64,000 bases of DNA from the NCBI RefSeq assembly GCF_037392515.1, contig NC_090280.1:18912001-18976000 (forward strand), in the 5' to 3' direction. This DNA comes from Haliotis asinina (Eukaryota > Mollusca > Gastropoda > Lepetellida > Haliotidae). Below are positions 36,261 through 48,715 of this stretch, in pieces. Numbering within the stretch: the first letter of the stretch is position 1; every line of letters starts with the position of its first letter. The notes below the pieces were generated by a model. The model had not been told where the DNA came from, made no database searches, and was given only the letters and a program-made list of their open reading frames with translations. The translations under genes were made by a program, and so were the position numbers.

Positions 36261-36977
36261 TCTGAGTTTTGTCTGACGGTGTTGCTACATGAGCCTGAAT
36301 ACAGTGACGCGATGACAGCCAAATGTTTGAGGGTTTGGAAGGTTCACATTTCGATCATTCTGATCGCCCGTTCTTGTTGTCGCAGAGTTAATGGAGACCT
36401 TCTTTCTTTGTTTTTTAGGGATGTTTGGCGACCTGTTTGAATCGGTTTTGTATCCATTTGTCATTTATCGTTGAAAAGCATGCAAACTATATTTGGACAC
36501 AATGGTGAAAAGGCATATACTGCGTTAGGACGCTGTGCTTTCATGCAGTGGTGATTGAAGCTACAATTTCAATTTCGTTTCGCTGGTAACGTTTTTTCAT
36601 TCCTTCAGTTTATATACACGTACTGATAATTTTTCAGATATTGTATCACGGCCATAGCAAATTACCAGATTGAAAGTAAAATAATCATAAACTAAACAAG
36701 AACTTGATTTGTTGACGCCTGTTTTTTAAACATTGCAGAGTCCATCTAATTGAAAGGTTTTTTATAGTGATATACACCTTTATGTCACTATCCAAGGGTT
36801 CTGTTATTTTCTGATTTTGTAGTTATTTAAAACACACATATTCTGGATCGTGAAATTCAGATTCGTGCGCCTGATAACATAACTTTCGGGATATCTTGCG
36901 TTTTTGGTCTCAGTTGAAAATGATAGAAGAAAAGCCCCAGTTGCGTAAATAGCTTGGTTCTTCCCCACTGTCATTCC

Positions 36978-36994
36978 TTAGGAGGCAGCAGGAC
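36978..36994 (-). CDS. Possible terminal exon of the Ig-Ig-FN3 gene
   Basis: After the acceptor TATACTTTCAG on the minus strand, the phase-1 frame reads five residues and TAA. It would end the protein soon after the FN3 domain. Support is only the acceptor and phase, so chance is a real alternative. Confidence 0.2.
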
Positions 36995-37016
36995 CTGAAA
37001 GTATACAGCAATTAAG

Positions 37017-37106
37017 CATCATCATTATCAGCAGCGTCATCAGCATCATCAGTATCATTATCATCATTGTCATTGTCATCGTCATGTTCATCATGTCATT
37101 ATCATC
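37017..37106. repeat. Imperfect CAT repeat
   Basis: CATCATCATTATCAGCAGC and related triplets. Confidence 0.6.
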
Positions 37107-37170
37107 CCACGATTTTCACACGTATTATCTTCATAAACGCCATTATACATCATTGCCGTTTCATTTTTGT

Positions 37171-37432
37171 CGACCCGTGAAGGTCCCGGGGTAGAATAGG
37201 CCTTCAGCAACCCATGCTTGCCATAAAAGGTGACTATGCTTGTCGTAAGAGGCGACTAACGGGATCGGGTGGTCAGACTAGCTGACATGTCATCGGTTCC
37301 CCATTGCGCAGATCGATGCTCATGTTGTTGATTACTGGATTGTCTGGTCCAGACTCGATTATTTACAGACCGTCGCCATATAGCTGGAATATTGCTATGT
37401 GCGACGTAAAACTAAACTCACTCACTCACTCA
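37171..37432 (+). repeat. SINE-B, near full length
   Basis: GACCCGTGAAGGTCCCGGGG head and CTCACTCACTCA end, just downstream of the FN3 exon of the Ig gene. Confidence 0.7.
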
Positions 37433-37545
37433 TTCATTTTTGTCATCACCATCAACTGCGTCTTAGTTAAAAAATCTATGGATGTAAATTAGAGAACAGG
37501 TATTAGTGACCTCTGAAGATTTCCATTTAGACTGAAACTACATAC

Positions 37546-40500
37546 CAATGCTTGCCGTGAAACACGTGACTGTCACAGCCTCGCTCTCACCCGCTGAGCC
37601 TCCATCCACTAACAACCGGAAGTAGTACAGTGTGTCTGACTGGAGCTGAGTAACAACGAGTGTTTGTCGTGTCTGGAACTTGTCTGGGTCGGCCACTAAA
37701 CGAGTAACAGCCCACACAGTTGAGTCTGGGTGACGATGGAAGAGAACGAACATCGATCCCTCTCCTCGTGTGCCATTGTAGGTCCACTGCATCTTAACGC
37801 TGGAAGCCGAGTGCTCCGTGCAGTAGAAATCGGTTGGAGGGGAGGGTTTCGTGTCTGTAATGAAATGTGTTTCGGTTATGGTCTTATTTTTAGTCCAAAG
37901 GAACACATATGAGAATAGTATGTACGTGTCAATAACTGTGATCAGCAATGTGTATTTAATAGAACATTATGCAGTACTCACCAGTACGAATGGTGGTGGC
38001 TGTAGTGGATGTTAAGCCTGAAAATATAGTTTATTGTTATAGTAGCACCAAATGCCTGTTAAGGTACACTCAAAATCCTTCGAAAATGGCACACACACAA
38101 TCACAAGCACCGAAGAGCGATTAAGTTACCCTGAAGGCGCACAGTGGCTTCCGACTTCATTACACTCCCAAAAACCAAAAATCTTTCAATTTGAAAGTCT
38201 ATAAACATGTACTCTTCTGTGGCCGCACTGAAGCAGAAAGTGTGATTCGTCACCAGACCGTGCATGTTGTCAGGTTTATAGGTTTCAGAATCGAACGTCA
38301 CTTCACCGCTAAACCTGTCGACGTCGTCGTAACACAGGGCCAAAACACGAATGGACTGCGCCGACACTCTCCTCAAACCAGGCTTGCAGTTGCCGGGACA
38401 GTTTCAGATTCAGCAAATTAAACACCCGGATGTTCCTGTCCTGCGCTGCTGTGGTAATCCGAGGTCCACCCCTTTCATGCCGATCTTTGGTAGACTTGTC
38501 CTGTAGGTATTTGTCCCCAAAATGACTGATGGTACTCTTGTGAATATTGAGGTGACGTTTGATTTGATTCAGGGCACTGAGTCGCGGCATATCGATATTC
38601 TTTCATTTGGTTGAAAACATGGCTGTGTTCGAACATCAAACAATGCCTTCGATCCACGGATACAAACCGGCATTATAAAGGAGTAAATACAATAATCACT
38701 CCCTAACCTTTCAACATAATTGAAATTCCAGGTTATCTATGCGTGTGTGTTTTGGAAGGATTCATATACTCACCAAGATGAATGGTGGATGTTGGTGCTG
38801 AAAGTAGAATTGACAATAAATGGTTACGTTAGAATCCGCTTGCTGAACACATACGATCCCACGAAAACAAACACACACACACACGCACACGCACACGCAC
38901 ACGCACGCGCACACACACACACGCTTATATGCCGTGGACATATGAAAGATCACAAGCCCAAGGAGAATGTTTTAGTATATGTTAATTTTATGCATGATTG
39001 AGTGACTGTATATTTATGTTGTAAGTGCGATTACAGAAAAATGTCCATTAATGGTACGGAACGGATACTTAACTACGAATATTATTACAAACTCTGCTTA
39101 TCCGCTATATAGCTTAAATATTGCTGAAATCGATGTAGACCAATTAAACTGATTGGTCTTCATTATACAAAGGTTTTGGTTTATAAATATGAAATCTCGA
39201 TGTGGAATTTTACCAGCAACATAAACCGTCTTGTTTGCGCTGTAGTCTGCTGTCATGACAGAACACCTGAACTGCCTTCCATTGTCGGGATTCGACACTC
39301 TATGTACCAGAGTAGACGCCCCTGTATACTGACACCCCGCTGATGGCGTGGGACGGTTATAGGTGATGTTTTGGTCGTTGGGGTACCTTGTCCACGAGCT
39401 GAACCCGTTGCCTATAGATCGCCACTCCCATGTCCACAGGTTCTGGAGGTTGCCCTCATCAAACACGTTCCCAATCCTTCCTGTACATCTGAATGAGATG
39501 CGCTGACCATCGTCATAATGGATCCTGTCAGGACTTGGGAACATCTCTATCTTTTCTGGGTAGACTGTGAGAAACAGAAACAGTGTCTATACATGTTTGG
39601 GGTTAATTGCGAATAGGCGTGTAAATACTACGAGACACAGGTACACGTTTACACGTAGAGTCCGGTTTGCTCAAAGACAACTTAAGGGCGTCTTAAGTTT
39701 AGTAACAGTTAAGATCCGGGTAGAACTGGTGTTCATGGTGACCCCATGCTTGTCTTAAAGTGCGACTAACGGGATCGGTTGGTCAGGCTCGCTGACTTGG
39801 CTAACACATGTCATTGAATCCCTTTTGCGTAGATCGATTCTAATGCTGTTGATCATAGGCTTGTCTGGTACAGAGCACTGACATTTAGCTGGCATTTGCA
39901 AAATCTGAAGTAGCTAATACAAATATACGCACTTCTAGCTGTGATGTTGACAGTTGCCTCATCACTTCGAGATGCCCCCGCCAAGTACAACGTTGTGCAG
40001 TAGTATGTAGAAGCAGCATCATCACATCTCAGATCTGTCAGGACGAACTGTAGACTGCCTGTTGCTCCATTGATTGACCCCGAGGCTGTCATTCGCTGTT
40101 GTAGACTTGTGTCCACTACTTGTACTGATGAATCAGTCTTGGTCATTCGTATTATTGCCTGCTTAGTGCCCGAAACAGACTTCTTTCCTATCTCTATGTT
40201 AAACACTTGTGTTATCCCAAGTGCATCTGCCCTGCAACTTACAGTCAGTTGAGATGTTGGGTTGCTACCTCCGATTGTTACTTGACTCGGTGATACGGCC
40301 AGGCTTGTCCCGGTGACTGAAACATAGAAAAAACGTATTCATATCAATCACCGATGATAGTCTAGCAACCGAAAACATGTCAAATTATTAAAAGATTAAA
40401 CAATCCGCTGTGAATAACGTATGCTATTGTGGCAGAACTGCTGTTAATTTTTACGGACATGAATGAAAAGGTTGATACAGAAAACAAATGAAATGTCTAG

Positions 40501-40924
40501 CATCATCATTCGGTTCTATGTATTGCAGTTGTGATGCCCATTTCACCACTTTACCACGTTATGCCAAGGGAATATGACATGGGAACCGATTATGCGTATA
40601 TTCCGGTATCACACATGACCAACAGTCTCCGCAACGTATGATACGTGGTGCGTCGACGGTTGAATTATCTCGGAATTAAGACGAAGTGTGCGTTGACGAA
40701 GACAAAGGTAAAGTTTAGTTCAGACTCCTTTAGTTGTTCCACAAGACATGACCAACAAGTATACATGAATAAGGTGGGCAGAGTTCAGTATAGATGCGAG
40801 CATGCACACAAACACACAAACACACAAACACACATACACACACACACATACATACATACATACATACATACATACATACATACATACATGCAGGCATGCA
40901 GGTCGGCAGGTACGCACGTACGTA

Positions 40925-40960
<36 letters not shown>

Positions 40961-41024
40961 CACACACATACATACATACATACATACATGCAGGCATGCA
41001 GGTCGGCAGGTACGCACGTACGTA

Positions 41025-41056
<32 letters not shown>

Positions 41057-42373
41057 CACACATACATACATACATACATACATACATACATACATACAGC
41101 AGGATATAAATTGGATAAAAGCAAAAACAAATCTTCAAAGTAATGAAGGCAAGAAATATATGTGCAGCTATGATGTTAGTTTGCACTTTAAAGGTGACCC
41201 AGAAGGTACCAGCTATGGACGGCGAGGCTACTAACACGCGGATGACTCCAACGTCAACACTGGAGCTGCCTGATACATATATAGTGAGTGAGTGAGTTAC
41301 GTTTGATAACAAAACTACTTTCTATGTAATATTTTATTAACATTTATTAATATGATGAAAATGTGTGTTATTTTAAATGCAATATGATTGAATTTAATAG
41401 CAGATATCACGTTTTTGACAAGGTCTGTGCGCTAGAACATCGTTCATTCATTCATTCATTCATTCATTCATTCATTCGTGAGTGAGTGGGTGAGTGAGTT
41501 TAGCTTTACACCGCATTCTGCAATATCCCAGCTATATGGTGGCGGTCTGTAAATAATCGGGTCTGGCTCAGACAATCCAGTGATCAACAACACGAGCAAT
41601 TGGGAACCAATGACATGTGTCAACCAAGTCAGCGAGCCTAACCACCCGATCCCGTTAGTCGTCTCTTACGACAAGCATTGTCGACTTTTGTGGCAAGCAT
41701 GGGTTGCTGAATCCCTACTCTACCCCGGGACCTTCACGGGTGAATATACACAATTATACAACAAACAACAATGGACAGGTTGAGACTTTGAGACTCAACA
41801 GTGGAGAGATAGAGGGACAATAACTCATCCTTGTACAACTGATGTGATGACAGACACGGCCAAGGAGGGTGGTGAATTAACACCACATATGCCGTATAGA
41901 ATAATTAATGACAGTGGCACTATGGTGCAGGGTCGCTGAGAAGACAATATGTACAGTACGGTAATGATAAGGATTATGAAAACAGATGGGCCTCAAACAA
42001 ATAATTACAATTAGGTCTTAGACATAATCGGACTATGGCTGTCCCGAATAAGACACACATGACGCATTCGAAAAGTTTGATTTGTGAAGATGTACATGAA
42101 TGAATATATTTACAAGAATGGCAAATCCTACAGCTAGCGGATTATCTCCATTTCATTCTGTGTATCCATGAACCACGTGTCGACACCGACCCAGTTTGAC
42201 CTCCAAAACCAGATATATCATAAGACGTTTTGTTGAAACGTTTACTGAACATCTACAGTAAACACTGTGATGAATCACAACTTTAGAGAAAGACTCTTTT
42301 TTCCTGATAACTTGTATTTACCTCCATGCACAAACATCATAAATGCCGGAAGGCAGACGAGATGAGGCTTCAT
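37546..42373 (-). CDS. Secreted or membrane Ig-Ig-FN3 protein (3' end not found)
   Basis: Six minus-strand exons join in phase 1: 42322-42373 (signal peptide MKPHLVCLPAFMMFVHG), 39933-40316 (Ig1), 39214-39564 (Ig2), linkers 38774-38797 and 37982-38017, and 37546-37854 (FN3), about 385 residues. Ig1 has cysteines at LTVSC and in DLRCDD...TYYC but no clear core Trp. Ig2 has ISFRC, WTWEW and QFRC. FN3 has MQW and the LYYFRL strand. The linkers are 8 and 12 residues, rich in Thr/Ser. Symmetric phase-1 exons are typical of shuffled extracellular domains. No membrane span was found further along; a possible short final exon at 36978-36994 would add GPAAS and a stop, giving a soluble product. Ligand binding or innate recognition is inferred from the domains only. 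A Tc1 relic lies between the two linker exons. Confidence 0.7.
38100..38660 (-). mobile_element. Tc1/mariner transposase relic in an intron of the Ig gene
   Basis: The minus strand encodes HLNIHKSTISHF, then GGPRITTAAQDRNIRVFNL and, further on, RRVSAQSIR, the N-terminal DNA-binding part of Tc1 transposases. It lies between the two short linker exons (37982-38017 and 38774-38797). Confidence 0.6.
38868..38923. repeat. CA microsatellite
   Basis: ACACACACACGCACACGCAC run beside the 24-bp linker exon of the Ig gene. Confidence 0.85.
39714..39880 (+). repeat. SINE-B between Ig1 and Ig2 of the intact Ig gene
   Basis: GATCCGGGTAGAACTGG and AAAGTGCGACTAACGGGATC; truncated before the tail. Positionally equivalent to 22478-22690. 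Confidence 0.6.
40796..41099. repeat. Compound ACAC/ACAT/ACGC array with an internal duplication
   Basis: CATA and CGCA tetranucleotide runs. A block with GCAGGCATGCAGGTCGGCAG and TACGCACGTACGTACG occurs twice, near 40888 and 40988. It lies in the first intron of the Ig-Ig-FN3 gene. Confidence 0.85.
41440..41477. repeat. TTCA microsatellite
   Basis: Nine ATTC units, adjoining the SINE-B at 41478. Confidence 0.85.
41478..41745 (-). repeat. SINE-B, near full length
   Basis: GTGAGTGAGTGGGTGAGTGA tail, CCCCGGGACCTTCACGGGTG head, in the first intron of the Ig-Ig-FN3 gene. Confidence 0.7.
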
Positions 42374-42677
42374 GTTTGGTTCTTCTCAGTAACGAATTCC
42401 TGTTCCTGAAACATGTCAGTGCATGACGACCATGACGAAACACCTCCTTCTAGAACAGTATTTGGAGATGTTACACAATAAGCGAACATGAACCAAGTTA
42501 ACATTTCTGAGCACCATTTCGGTATCCATTGTAATTTACGTGCATTTTCAGAGTAACACCCAAATATTGAAACAATGCGAACTATGAAATTCTAACATAT
42601 CATGTTGAGGAAAACACGTATCGATCGTGCAAGATCGAAAAGCCTATTCCAACAATAAACATCAGCTGAATCAGAGT

Positions 42678-42842
42678 AAGTGAGTGAGTGAGTTTAGATT
42701 TACACCGCTTTTAGTAATAATCCAGCAATATCACGGCATGGAACACCAGTAACATTTGGGCTTCAAGCACCACGTGAGGAATCGAACTCGGGTCTTCGGC
42801 ATGACGAACGAACGTCTTAACCACGAAGTTACACCACCGCCC
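42678..42842 (-). repeat. SINE-A upstream of the Ig-Ig-FN3 gene
   Basis: AAGTGAGTGAGTGAGTTTAG tail and GGAATCGAACTCGGGTCTTC B box. Confidence 0.65.
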
Positions 42843-43969
42843 ACTGATTTGTTATAAATCGACAGAACCTGAAATACGTATTGTTCACGTTTTAGCTGAC
42901 AGAAAACTCACGGTTTGATGTGCCTGTGTGGAAGATCATGTTCATTACAACTGTAGTCACTGTCGATGTTAATATGCATACTTCGAACAAGGTTCTGATG
43001 TAATAGTGACTACAACTTTTACAACGTGATAACTTGATCCACACCTACCTGTTCATACGATCTCACCAATCTCTAGCAGACTAAGGGCGTATGTTTTCCG
43101 TCGACGTTAAATGCAGTGACTTCGGCCAGGTTGCTGTGTTTGAAAATCCGTGTGCAACGTATACCTTGATTTATGGCGACAGTGTCAAAACTATAACATA
43201 TTGCCCGTAATGATAAGATTATTTATAGAACAAAAATAAGGTTTTGACTGTTTATTTATGACACTGAAGTGAATGTTCAAGTCCTTCCCAGATGAAGTCC
43301 TTCCCGCATGACCATCACAAACAGTAAGGAAGAGAAGTTTTACACTCACGTTCAAAATATGCAAAAAGTGCAAATAATTGCTTCCTTCATTGTGGGAATA
43401 ATTGTTAGGAGAACAAGATGACACCTACACATAGGAAAATGTATCGCAAGACTTCATATTTTTTTCAAACTCATTAAAATCCCCGACGCTGCACCTCCCA
43501 GGCAGTATCACACGTATAATTTGACAATAAGGTATTGCGATAAATACGTGATGGGTGACTTGTTCCAACCAGTTCAGATTGTGCACTGAAATAGCTCTGT
43601 GGCGACCCATATCTACGAGATTGAGATCTGAACTCCTGACGGGTCGTGGTAGAGCCGCTGCAGACTCGTGAAGAAATCACCAGCGGCATCTGAACCACAT
43701 GATCCAGGATTGTCGTCTATCAACATTGGTGTCTTCGGAAGATGGCCATCGAATTTTGGCACAACCCCCTGATTAGGATAGCAGTGATGTCCATTCAAAA
43801 TGTGTATGTTTCAGTCTATGGATTTAGAGCCTCTTGTGCCTTTTAGCTCTGTTGCTTTCAGAAACCCATGTCACATATACAAAATGAACAAAGACATAAA
43901 TGTTGTGGTATGAAGGTGAATTGAGGAGTTTTGGAGGCAATGATGTTTTAAACATATTGTATTCGATTT

Positions 43970-44700
43970 TTAGACATCTATGCACTGAGAAAAGGATAAG
44001 GAACACGTTCTCCAACACAGAATATCCTCTCCTAAGTGTGTGCATAGGTAATTTAGATTCCCGCAACTAAAGATGACAAACAGTGGACAAGAAAGTAGTA
44101 CAAGTGAAAAAGAGATAGATCTTATACTGAATAATATAAATATGCTACACAAATGGTTTCGTCTCACTGATGAATGACTGCACTAATTTAAATGCATTTG
44201 TATTTTCACATGATGATAGATCTGCACTTACTTCTATCAAAAGTGTGAGGTCAACTGAAATATTTGATGAACAAATGCCCTTAACAGATAGCCTGAAGCT
44301 GACACGTGTTTGTACAATGGACATTCAAACAGGTAGTGATATGAGTCCTCGATATGAAATTCCCGAGATGTACATTTGGGTAAAACAGCAACTATTCTCG
44401 CTGCTCGTAATTCAATCTGTTTATTTATTTGTTCGAAAGTGCACCCGTCCCAGACTTCACATGGGCATTCAAGTGGGGCCGACTGAACATGGTATAGGTC
44501 TTACTAAGGGTACCCCTACACAATACATATTTCAGAAGTCGTATGAAATTAATCATTTTGGAAACCTTTTGCCAGTCCATTTTCCGTGGCGGGTAATCTT
44601 AACTCCAAGATATTTGTGATTATCAAGAAATTTATTTTCAACACCATCAAAGTAAAGATGTGGTATGTGATTGTGGGGGTCGACTGCCAGCCCCAGATCA
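43970..44700 (-). mobile_element. CR1-like LINE remnant, end of the reverse transcriptase
   Basis: The minus strand reads FLDNHKYLGVKI, LLKYVLCRGTLSK, CEVWDGCTFEQINK, ELRAARIV and HYLFECPLYKH, successive motifs of the C-terminal third of CR1/L2 ORF2, in shifting frames. Confidence 0.55.
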
Positions 44701-44727
44701 TATGTGGGTAAAACCGCGTTTTATTGT

Positions 44728-44864
44728 GAGTTTTAACAACGCTGTAGCAACATGGCGGGGACACCAGAAATGGGCCTCACAGATTGTGTCGATGTATGAT
44801 ATCGAACCCAGATCGTCGGTGTGACGGGCGAACGCTTTAACTACTAGTCTATGCCACCGTTACC
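44728..44864 (-). repeat. SINE-A, diverged
   Basis: GGGGACACCAGAAATGGGCC and ATATCGAACCCAGATCGTCG; the tail is weak. Confidence 0.5.
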
Positions 44865-45416
44865 CGTTTTCACTGCGTAACCTGTGAATACTTGAAAACA
44901 AACAAGGACCCACTCTGTAGCAGAGTGTTAATGTTGTTCGAGCTTCTCTCATAAATTGTTACAAATCTGGAAACACATCACATCAATGACAGCCATGTTT
45001 GCAGTGCAAACTGTCACACGCCGAATCACAGCATGCTCGGAATAAATCAGGTTGAGGAAGAAGTTTTAATGCACTAATGTACACATCATCTCATGGTAAT
45101 TTTTCATTTCAGTTCTTTGCTCGTCTTTAACTTGTCACATAATTGATAGTTATAATAGTGTGCAAATAGGATTTGTACCAGGAGAGTGTACTTAATGTAC
45201 CCGTGAGCATTTACGAAGCACCGCACACCTTTGTGACTCATCCCCACAAAATAACTGCAGTCGGTACTTCACAGAGAAAGTGTAATCCCAAATATAACAG
45301 GTGTTACACCTGTTTGATATAATACGTTCGACGAAAGTACAAGGTGTTGTATATAGAAGGAAAACAATCTCATTAAAATCGTGAGTTTAATCGAGTTTGA
45401 CATCTATATGAGGTCA

Positions 45417-45627
45417 CGGTGAGACGATTCAAACGCTTGTCCCAACTGGCAAGAACGGGATCTTGTGGCCAGACTCGCTGACTCGGTTGACAAATGTCAT
45501 GGGTCCCCGGTTGAGTAGATCGATGCTCATGCTGTTGACCACCCGATTGTCTCTTTTAGACTCGATTATTTACATATAGCTGGAATTTTGCTGAGTGCGG
45601 CCTTAAAACTAAACTCACTCACTTACC
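45417..45627 (+). repeat. SINE-B, diverged
   Basis: AAGAACGGGATCTTGTGGCC and AACTAAACTCACTCACTTAC. Confidence 0.55.
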
Positions 45628-46392
45628 CAACTGGCAGGTCCCTGGTGGAAAAGGAAGTATTATTTTAGTTGTTGGTGTTTTAACTAATTAATACCGTGGT
45701 ATGAATAGGCGCGGAAGTATGGGCATTCTGAGATAACATATGTTCCGCAAGACTTATGTCAGATGGAGAGGTACACTTATCATGTGTAGTGTTTCTTTAC
45801 ATTGGTGATTTCGGTGCCAGTGATACTGGTCCCGTGAAGGACGACAGAGCAAACTTGTGAAAGGTCGGAATAATTGATACAGTACCATCTATATAGAACC
45901 ATCAAACCCTTGCCTTATGGTCTGGAATTGCGTGATGTACGTAACTGGACGTTTTAGAGGTATCTTTGTTTTGGACAGACTTGTTGGTTGGGCCATTCAT
46001 TCTATTTTCTTTGCGTTTCGATTGATATGTTGTACGATAAACAAGGGATTTACTGTAGGAGGAAGCTATGCACACAGATAAAACGTCATGACCAAAAGAT
46101 AGAAAAACAAAAACAAAACAAGGACATATCTGAAACAACGTCAAGACACCACGAAACTAATAGTCCTCGTGTCACCATATATCCATCAGAAAAGAATATC
46201 ACTCTGATTTTGAGCTCTACTAGACGTATGTAAAATGCTTTACCTATTGTCTGGACATGTCCATTGATAGTTTTGCACAATTTCTAATGAATCGGTGATA
46301 GTTAGAACAAGTATGACTGTGCATGATTATATCAGATTCCTATTTCTAATTCGGTTTTCATCCCCAATTACCCATGTCACTGTTAATTGCGG

Positions 46393-46556
46393 CGGGATAA
46401 AGCGGTAGCCTACTGGTTAAAGAGTTCGTGCGTCTTGCAGAAGACCCGTGTTCGATTCCCGATATGGGTGCATTGTGTAAAGTCCATTTCTGATGTCCCC
46501 ACCTTGATACTACTGAAATATTTTGCTAAATTGGGCATGTGTAACACTAAACCTTT
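46393..46556 (+). repeat. SINE-A
   Basis: GCGGTAGCCTACTGGTTAAA head and GTGTTCGATTCCCGATATGG. Confidence 0.6.
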
Positions 46557-46775
46557 CCACTTTGTCAAAGGAGAAACCGTGAAGACCAATTTTGTAACAC
46601 ATTTTGTATCCAGGCATCGAGAATGTCCGGCACGTTTTGTTGTTTTGTTTTTCATGTTTTTGGAAACATGCATTATTCAAAATTAATCTCCCAGTCTCCT
46701 CCCATAAACTGTCAAATGATCGATCACTTTTATTACCTTTGTAAAGGTGCAGAACTAGGTGTAGTATATTGCGCA

Positions 46776-46938
46776 ATATTGGTAGCCTGGTGGTTAAACT
46801 GTCCGCTGGTCAGACTGAAGACCCGGGTTCGATTCCCTACATGGGTACAATGTGTAAAGCACATTTGTGGCGTCCACCACCATGACATTGCTGGAATGTT
46901 GCTAAAGTTGTCGTAAAACCATACTCACTCACGCACTC
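46776..46938 (+). repeat. SINE-A
   Basis: GGTAGCCTGGTGGTTAAACT, CCCGGGTTCGATTCCCTACA and CATACTCACTCACGCACTC. Confidence 0.65.
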
Positions 46939-47643
46939 CTCATGTGTACATGTCCCATATATTGATAAACATGCCACAGGCTTGTTGTCAATGCAATTTT
47001 TACGAATACTCATCCATGTAACTGACCTTTTGATAATTTGATATTTAAAACTTTACTCGCAACTCTGTGGAGACATAGATGGAACACCTGTAACAGGATA
47101 AACACACCTTGATATCAATCTGTAATCAACACCTTGTCGGCAGAATTAGCAGCTGTGACGTGTTTTCTGTTTCGAGATGTAGGTTATATTTCTGTGTTAC
47201 TGCAGAGGCTTTGAAAAGAATTATAGAATCTTTCAAATGTCGTTTGAATCCTCCAGGGGCCAATAATTTTTGCAATAAGTTTAACAAATGGAAAAAAAAA
47301 TAAATTCAGACATTTTTGTTGAATTACTAAGATATCGGTAACCATTTACTCGAAATGTGTCTTTCAGGTCGCTTTTTTTCCAAAAGTAATAAAAATGTAA
47401 TATATTGCAGCACCCGAGCGAAATAGAAAAAAAAAACTTGATGGGGTGTTACTAAAGCAGAGTAACACAAAACACTCAGCTACTTAAATGTTAGTAAATT
47501 GTATTAACGCATTTTTATGTTTTCTGTAATTCATTCAGGAGGAATAGTGTCTGCACTCATTATTTAGAAAAAGATATAACATTCATCTGTGAACGTTAGG
47601 TTTCTGGCCACGTAACTATCCGAAAATGCAGTCATTACATATC

Positions 47644-47910
47644 TCATAAACTCAGTTTTGTCTCAGTGACGACGATGTACTTCAGAACGAGGATGGCGAC
47701 GTGGATGATGATGACAATGGAGACGGTCTGGTCGATTTCAGTGGTGTTCCTGTGTTGAGGCCTTTGTGCTCCCCTTTCTGGGTTATCATGCAGTACAACG
47801 TTTATGGAGAAGTCAAATAGAAGAATGACCCCATATAGAAGGCGATCCAGTGAAATTATGTCCTTTGAAAAGTCCAAGATCAGCTGATTGTGAGCGCTGA
47901 TAAACCGCCC
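47644..47910 (-). other. Open frame with two hydrophobic stretches, possible exon
   Basis: About 88 codons ending in TGA, with hydrophobic segments (LLYGVILLFDFSINVVL and VSIVIIIHVAILVLKYIVV) around a polar loop. Third positions are C-rich compared with the flanks. I found no partner exon and recognise no family, so it may be chance. Confidence 0.2.
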
Positions 47911-48587
47911 CGATCATAAATCCTGGTCTGTCAACACCGAAGTGTTTCACTAAAATGGATCAAATCTACCACCTGCTTGTCTTCAGGCTGTCTGGCATAG
48001 CGGAAGGATGCGTTTCTGTGTTGATACTGCCCCATTTAAAATTGTTGTGGTGCATAGTTGTGGACGTATTGTGGAACTTCGTAAAAAAGAGCCACCATGA
48101 TTTTAAAATATCAACAATTATTTTCAGCCAGATATATAACTGACAGGTACCGTTTTACAAAACAGTCATAAGCCTCAACTGCATGTATAAGCGACGCAAC
48201 ATCGGAATTGAGTTGGGGGGTTGACAGTCTTTATGTGTCAGTGTATGTCATGTATATATCTGTGTACATTTGTATATGGGGTCTCTGTTTAAGACGGTTT
48301 ATTTTAGTTATCAAATTTGTTAACTGTTCTTTTGTCCGCGGCATAACCAGGACGTCAAATATGGCGTCAGTTCTGTCTTGTGAAACAGTACATTGGACAA
48401 TACACACTAACAAAACACACACATGACACTTGTAATCAGGACGTTTAGTCTGACGCCCTGTGGTGCCTACATTGTCCACAGAAATCGGGAACTTCACTTT
48501 AAATGGTTGCGTTTTTCGGATAGTAATGCCAACTTATTATGTTTCATAGATTCGACTAGTTGCAGATCACTGACGCTCAACGTAAAA

Positions 48588-48715
48588 GGCACGTAGGCCA
48601 TGATAGTGGCTAAAGCGTGGTTAAACCCTGCGTTCGGTTCATCCATTGTGATGCCCATTTCTCGCCGTGACATTGCTGGAATATTGATAAACCGGCTTCA
48701 AATCGCATTCACTCC
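48588..48715 (+). repeat. SINE-A, shortened
   Basis: Head and B box reduced; CGCCGTGACATTGCTGGAAT tail is clear. Confidence 0.45.

Larger units (their letters stand above)
23109..37545. other. Repeat-rich stretch between the two Ig-Ig-FN3 copies
   Basis: Listed elements explain much of it. I see nothing identifiable in about 24100-26500, 28520-29500 and 34450-34990. At 33500-34450 there is a decayed plus-strand stretch that looks once-coding (for example NMRYHQDC and HHAGSPHVFTDN) but matches nothing I know. Confidence 0.45.

Noticed and set aside
40645-41312. Cys/Val- and His/Thr-rich open frames
   Set aside because: Products of the CATA/CGCA repeat array, with no splice or coding context.
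44170-44619. 149-codon plus-strand frame
   Set aside because: It is antisense to the LINE reverse-transcriptase remnant read on the minus strand.
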